Assembly: GCA_026014845.1 (NCBI GenBank)
Contig: JAOZHM010000205.1
Location: 1 to 7,610, forward strand
From: Candidatus Bathyarchaeota archaeon
GTDB taxonomy: Archaea; Thermoproteota; Bathyarchaeia; Bathyarchaeales; Bathycorpusculaceae
Length of the DNA stretch: 7,610 nt
Direction of reading: 5' to 3'
Shown here: positions 5,444 to 7,610 of the stretch, piece after piece
Layout: every line of letters begins with the position of its first letter
How positions within the stretch are numbered: the stretch's first letter is position 1
The notes under the pieces: model-generated
Seen by the model: only the letters and a program-made list of their open reading frames with translations
The model's database searches: none
Told to the model about the DNA's origin: nothing
Program-made: the position numbers and the translations under genes

Positions 5444-6452
5444 TCACTTTGTAAGCGCGGTTTATAGCAATCTCGGCTATGTCCACTGCACATTCAGCGA
5501 TTCCTCTTATACTACCACGTATAGAACAAATCATACAAACTATCAAAGCGCTCTTTTGCTTACTCATGAATGTCTTTGAGGCTATCTCCCGATCTAGCTT
5601 TTCAATCTTTTTTTCTTGTTCTATTATTTCAACCGAATCGGCTACGTTCTTGGAGAAGAAAGCAGCCAATGCTCTGTCGTATAGGTTAACGGCTTCAGTG
5701 CCAGCACTGAATAAGAGTGTTAGTAACTGATCAGGTATCTTTAGTCGGCCTCCATCTAACATTATTAGTTGCTTCGCTATGTTAGCGGAATGATCTGCGG
5801 CGTGCTCGACTCTATACACAAGAGTCTGGTAGTCCATGCAATCTAAGGGATCGATGTTGAGTTGATTTGCTAAAATCGTATCTTGGGCTGCATCGCGAAG
5901 CAATCGGAGAAGGAGATAAGAAAAGTGATCGACATCATCGTCAAGAGAGAAAACAGCCTTCGCCAGCATCACATCCCTGTTCTTTAGTGAATTCATTGCA
6001 TCCCAACCCATGGAATGAGAGATTAAATGCATCCTGTGGATTGCCAATTCGAGTGATGCCTTTGTCTCATCTATCAACGTTTGAATGTACATGCTTTTGG
6101 AGTCGGATTCCATAATTCTCATGTAAAGCATCCTGACAATGTTTCGAATCGCTTTTCTTTGTGGAACGGAAAATATTTTTTTGGACAAAACTTTGATGTC
6201 TGAGTAACCATTCAGATAGCAGCCAATTATTCTTCGAACAATTAGGGGTTCTTTCTCATCTGTGTCAACGTGGAGGGTTATTTCTTTACGCTTTTCTCCT
6301 TTTTTAACACTTGGAAAGACCACTAGAGAACGATCGCGTTGAACAGCGAGAGAAACGACATCGCCTCGTTTTAATTCGTTTAATTCCACCCAATGTTTCG
6401 GAAGAGAAACTACAAGAGAACTCCTACCTAAAGAAATGATCTTGCGTTCCAT
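5436..6452 (-). CDS. AbrB/SpoVT DNA-binding domain fused to PhoU domain (phosphate-uptake-type regulator)
   Basis: Residues 1-48 form a SpoVT/AbrB-type swapped-hairpin DNA-binding domain (GRSSLVVSLPKHWV at 9-22, then LKRGDVVSL at 27-35). Residues from about 120 to the end form the antiparallel helical PhoU domain, with the heptad-like stretches VYRVEHAADHSANIAKQL and SVEIIEQEKKIEKLDREI. This archaeal arrangement is common and is usually annotated as a phosphate uptake regulator. No Pst transporter or other phosphate gene is in view, so the target is unknown. The ATG at 6452 has GTGAGG (6460-6465) 7 nt upstream. The gene converges on the dehydrogenase fusion with an 8-nt overlap, and the two TAG stops share CTAAGTAG (5436-5443). 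It is divergent from cofE. Confidence 0.88.
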   Translation of the reverse strand: MERKIISLGRSSLVVSLPKHWVELNELKRGDVVSLAVQRDRSLVVFPSVKKGEKRKEITLHVDTDEKEPLIVRRIIGCYLNGYSDIKVLSKKIFSVPQRKAIRNIVRMLYMRIMESDSKSMYIQTLIDETKASLELAIHRMHLISHSMGWDAMNSLKNRDVMLAKAVFSLDDDVDHFSYLLLRLLRDAAQDTILANQLNIDPLDCMDYQTLVYRVEHAADHSANIAKQLIMLDGGRLKIPDQLLTLLFSAGTEAVNLYDRALAAFFSKNVADSVEIIEQEKKIEKLDREIASKTFMSKQKSALIVCMICSIRGSIRGIAECAVDIAEIAINRAYKVTT

Positions 6453-6506
6453 ATTTTTTCCTCACAGTATTAGTTGGTTCTACGCTATTAATACATGTTA
6501 AATCAG

Positions 6507-6514
6507 ATATATAT
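6507..6514 (-). promoter_or_regulatory. Possible TATA box for the AbrB-PhoU gene
   Basis: An ATATATAT element in the minus-strand context GAAATATATATCTG, about 55 nt before the ATG at 6452. It predicts a leader of about 30 nt that would include the GTGAGG ribosome site. A second AT-rich element (TATTAATA, about 6487-6494) is also possible. The element could also serve the plus strand. Confidence 0.4.
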
Positions 6515-6553
6515 TTCAATCTCACGTAGATTTGGCTAACACGCGCACGACAC

Positions 6554-6560
6554 TTAAATA
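6554..6560 (+). promoter_or_regulatory. Possible TATA box for cofE
   Basis: TTAAATA lies about 40 nt before the ATG at 6597. It predicts transcription from about 6580-6583, downstream of the earlier in-frame ATG at 6570, and so supports 6597 as the real start. Confidence 0.4.
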
Positions 6561-6596
6561 GATAACTACATGATTACAGAAAGGAAGTTGCTTCTC

Positions 6597-7355
6597 ATGA
6601 ATGTTGTTCAGGTGATTGGAATTGAAGACTTGCCTATTATAAAAAAAGGGGACAATATCGCTGAACTCGTCTGTAAGGCAACAGAAAGGCAAGGAATTCA
6701 TATCCAAGACAAAGATATATTCGTAATTACGCACGTTATTGTTTCTCGTGCTGAGGGAAGAGTTGTAAATCTTGACGAGGTTGCGCCATCTGAATTTGCA
6801 AGAAACATAGCAGAACATTCTGACAAGGATCCAGCCTTGGTTGAGGTTGTTCTCCGAGAATCAAAAAGCATTAGACGTATGGGTAACGGAAAACTCATCA
6901 CAGAGACCAAGCATGGTTTTGTGTGTGCAAATTCAGGTGTTGACAAATCAAACGTCCCAGGAGAAAGAAACGTGGCTTTGCTGCCGCAAGACTCTGACCG
7001 TTCTGCAGAGGGAATTCGACAAGTAATAAGAACATTGACCGGTTGTGAAGTTGCAGTTGTCATTTCTGATACGCATGGTCGCCCACTGCGAAAAGGTGAA
7101 ATAAACGTGGCTATAGGCGTCGCTGGCATAGAGGCACTCAGAGATAGAAAAGGAGAAAACGACTTATTTGGGTATGTTTTAAGGGTGAAACAAACAGCAA
7201 TCGCCGATGAACTTGCTTCAGCTGCTGAACTGGTGATAGGACAAGCAAACGAGGGAGTCCCAGCGGCCATAATCCGAGGATATAACTATCCGAGATCTGA
7301 AAACGCCAAAGCGACTGATTTGGTAAGACCAAAGGAAGAAGATTTGTTCCTATGA
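6597..7355 (+). CDS. cofE: Coenzyme F420-0:L-glutamate ligase
   Basis: CofE adds gamma-linked glutamates to F420-0, using GTP and a divalent metal, in the last steps of F420 synthesis. From ATG 6597 the product is 252 residues, matching the archaeal family (about 250). Signatures are VIGIEDLPIIKKGDNIAEL (6-24), the strand-loop VIVSRAEGRVV (47-57), HGFVCANSGVDKSNVPG (106-122), SDTHGRPLRKGEINVAIG (157-174), and the C-terminal QANEGVPAAIIRGY (216-229). Asp115 in GVD and Asp158 in SDT sit where the family's metal ligands are expected. An in-frame ATG at 6570 would add nine residues absent from homologues. AAAGGAAG (6580-6587) sits 9 nt before 6597, which decides the start. The gene supplies the cofactor used by Mtd and the FpoF/FrhB-like protein. 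Confidence 0.93.
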   Translation: MNVVQVIGIEDLPIIKKGDNIAELVCKATERQGIHIQDKDIFVITHVIVSRAEGRVVNLDEVAPSEFARNIAEHSDKDPALVEVVLRESKSIRRMGNGKLITETKHGFVCANSGVDKSNVPGERNVALLPQDSDRSAEGIRQVIRTLTGCEVAVVISDTHGRPLRKGEINVAIGVAGIEALRDRKGENDLFGYVLRVKQTAIADELASAAELVIGQANEGVPAAIIRGYNYPRSENAKATDLVRPKEEDLFL

Positions 7356-7423
7356 GATTCGAACATTCAGGAAACATGAGCAAGCACGCGCTCTTGTGTT
7401 TAGAGTCAACATTGGATTTGAGC

Positions 7424-7431
7424 AAGGGTGA
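7424..7431 (+). promoter_or_regulatory. Ribosome binding site deciding the TTG start of the ATP-grasp gene
   Basis: AAGGGTGA lies 6 nt before TTG 7438. An in-frame TGA (7429-7431) overlaps it, so no earlier start is possible in that frame. Confidence 0.55.
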
Positions 7432-7437
7432 AAACAA

Positions 7438-7610
7438 TTGTCGAAAACTGACATTCGAAGTCTCTTGGTTGTTGGAATTGATACGGTTTCTGTTGCCAAA
7501 TCTGCAAAGGAAGCAGGTTACAGGATTTATGCAGCAGATTATTTTGGTGATATAGATCTTCGACGCATCTGCTCTGGATTTGCAGCGATAATTAAACAGA
7601 AACGTGGAAA
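7438..7610 (+). CDS. ATP-grasp family protein, N-terminal fragment (runs off the window)
   Basis: The 57 visible codons look like the N-terminal pre-ATP-grasp Rossmann-like domain of archaeal carboligase-like ATP-grasp proteins (COG2232 type). Strand LLVVGIDTVSVAKSAKEAGY (residues 9-28) is followed by RIYAADYFGDIDLRR (29-43). No ATP-binding lysine or glycine loop is reached before the window ends. The start is TTG 7438, preceded by a good ribosome site and an in-frame stop. The gene follows cofE on the same strand after 82 nt with no visible promoter, so the two may be cotranscribed. ATP-grasp enzymes often join amino acids or other carboxylates to amines, but the substrate here is unknown and should not be assumed from the neighbour. 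Confidence 0.72.
   Translation, partial: MSKTDIRSLLVVGIDTVSVAKSAKEAGYRIYAADYFGDIDLRRICSGFAAIIKQKRG

Noticed and set aside
5608..5614. Plus-strand run of seven T as a terminator for the dehydrogenase fusion
   Set aside because: It lies inside the convergent AbrB-PhoU gene, where it encodes a lysine-rich stretch. It could act as an archaeal terminator, but coding constraint explains it.
2717..7369. 12-bp direct repeat GATTCGAACATT at 2718-2729 and 7356-7367
   Set aside because: About one or two such pairs are expected by chance in 7.6 kb, and neither copy has further matching flanks. The TTCGAA core hints at a tRNA T-arm, but no cloverleaf could be found around either copy.
7352..7555. 67-codon open frame starting at the cofE stop
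   Set aside because: It overlaps the ATP-grasp gene in another frame, its translation shows no family features, and the frame starting at TTG 7438 has clear homology and a better ribosome site.
1..7610. CRISPR array, insertion sequence, rRNA or tRNA genes
   Set aside because: I saw no regularly spaced repeats, transposase motifs, terminal inverted repeats or structural RNA signatures on either strand.

Overview
The window reads as a piece of an uncultured archaeal chromosome. It carries the archaeal C1 carrier pathway based on tetrahydromethanopterin (H4MPT), the deazaflavin cofactor F420, an archaeal AbrB-PhoU regulator, AT-rich TATA-like boxes upstream of genes, and several TTG starts. No methanogenesis marker such as Mcr is visible. 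The gene set fits a Bathyarchaeia-like lineage that uses the archaeal Wood-Ljungdahl branch, but this placement is inference.

Layout. Positions 1-2493 are all on the minus strand. In transcription order they hold an FpoF/FrhB-type iron-sulfur flavoprotein of F420 redox chemistry (2493-1444), a RibU-like ECF transporter S component (1406-864), a decayed adenine deaminase (720-346) and the start of ftr, formylmethanofuran:H4MPT formyltransferase (317 to beyond base 1). A 200-bp divergent intergenic region with a perfect 9-bp inverted repeat follows. On the plus strand come mtd, the F420-dependent methylene-H4MPT dehydrogenase (2694-3602), a TATA-rich spacer, and a 577-residue protein (3710-5443). 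That protein fuses an unrecognised N-terminal half to an MtdA/MtdB-type NAD(P)-dependent methylene-H4MPT dehydrogenase. It meets the minus-strand AbrB-PhoU gene (6452-5436) tail to tail, with the stop codons overlapping. Divergent from the regulator are cofE, the F420-0:gamma-glutamyl ligase (6597-7355), and the first 57 codons of an ATP-grasp protein (7438 onward).

How the genes fit together. Ftr moves the formyl group onto H4MPT. Mtd reduces the methenyl carrier with F420H2. The MtdA/B-like fusion would do the same reaction with NAD(P)H. CofE makes the polyglutamate tail of F420, and the FpoF/FrhB-like protein passes electrons between F420 and iron-sulfur or ferredoxin partners. The neighbourhood is therefore a C1/F420 redox cluster in which methylene-H4MPT could link the F420 and NAD(P) pools.

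The most interesting items are the two-domain dehydrogenase, the side-by-side placement of two methylene-H4MPT dehydrogenases with different cofactors, and the ATP-grasp gene after cofE. The internally deleted adenine deaminase and the odd mtd start both involve G-run length. They may be real decay or sequencing error.
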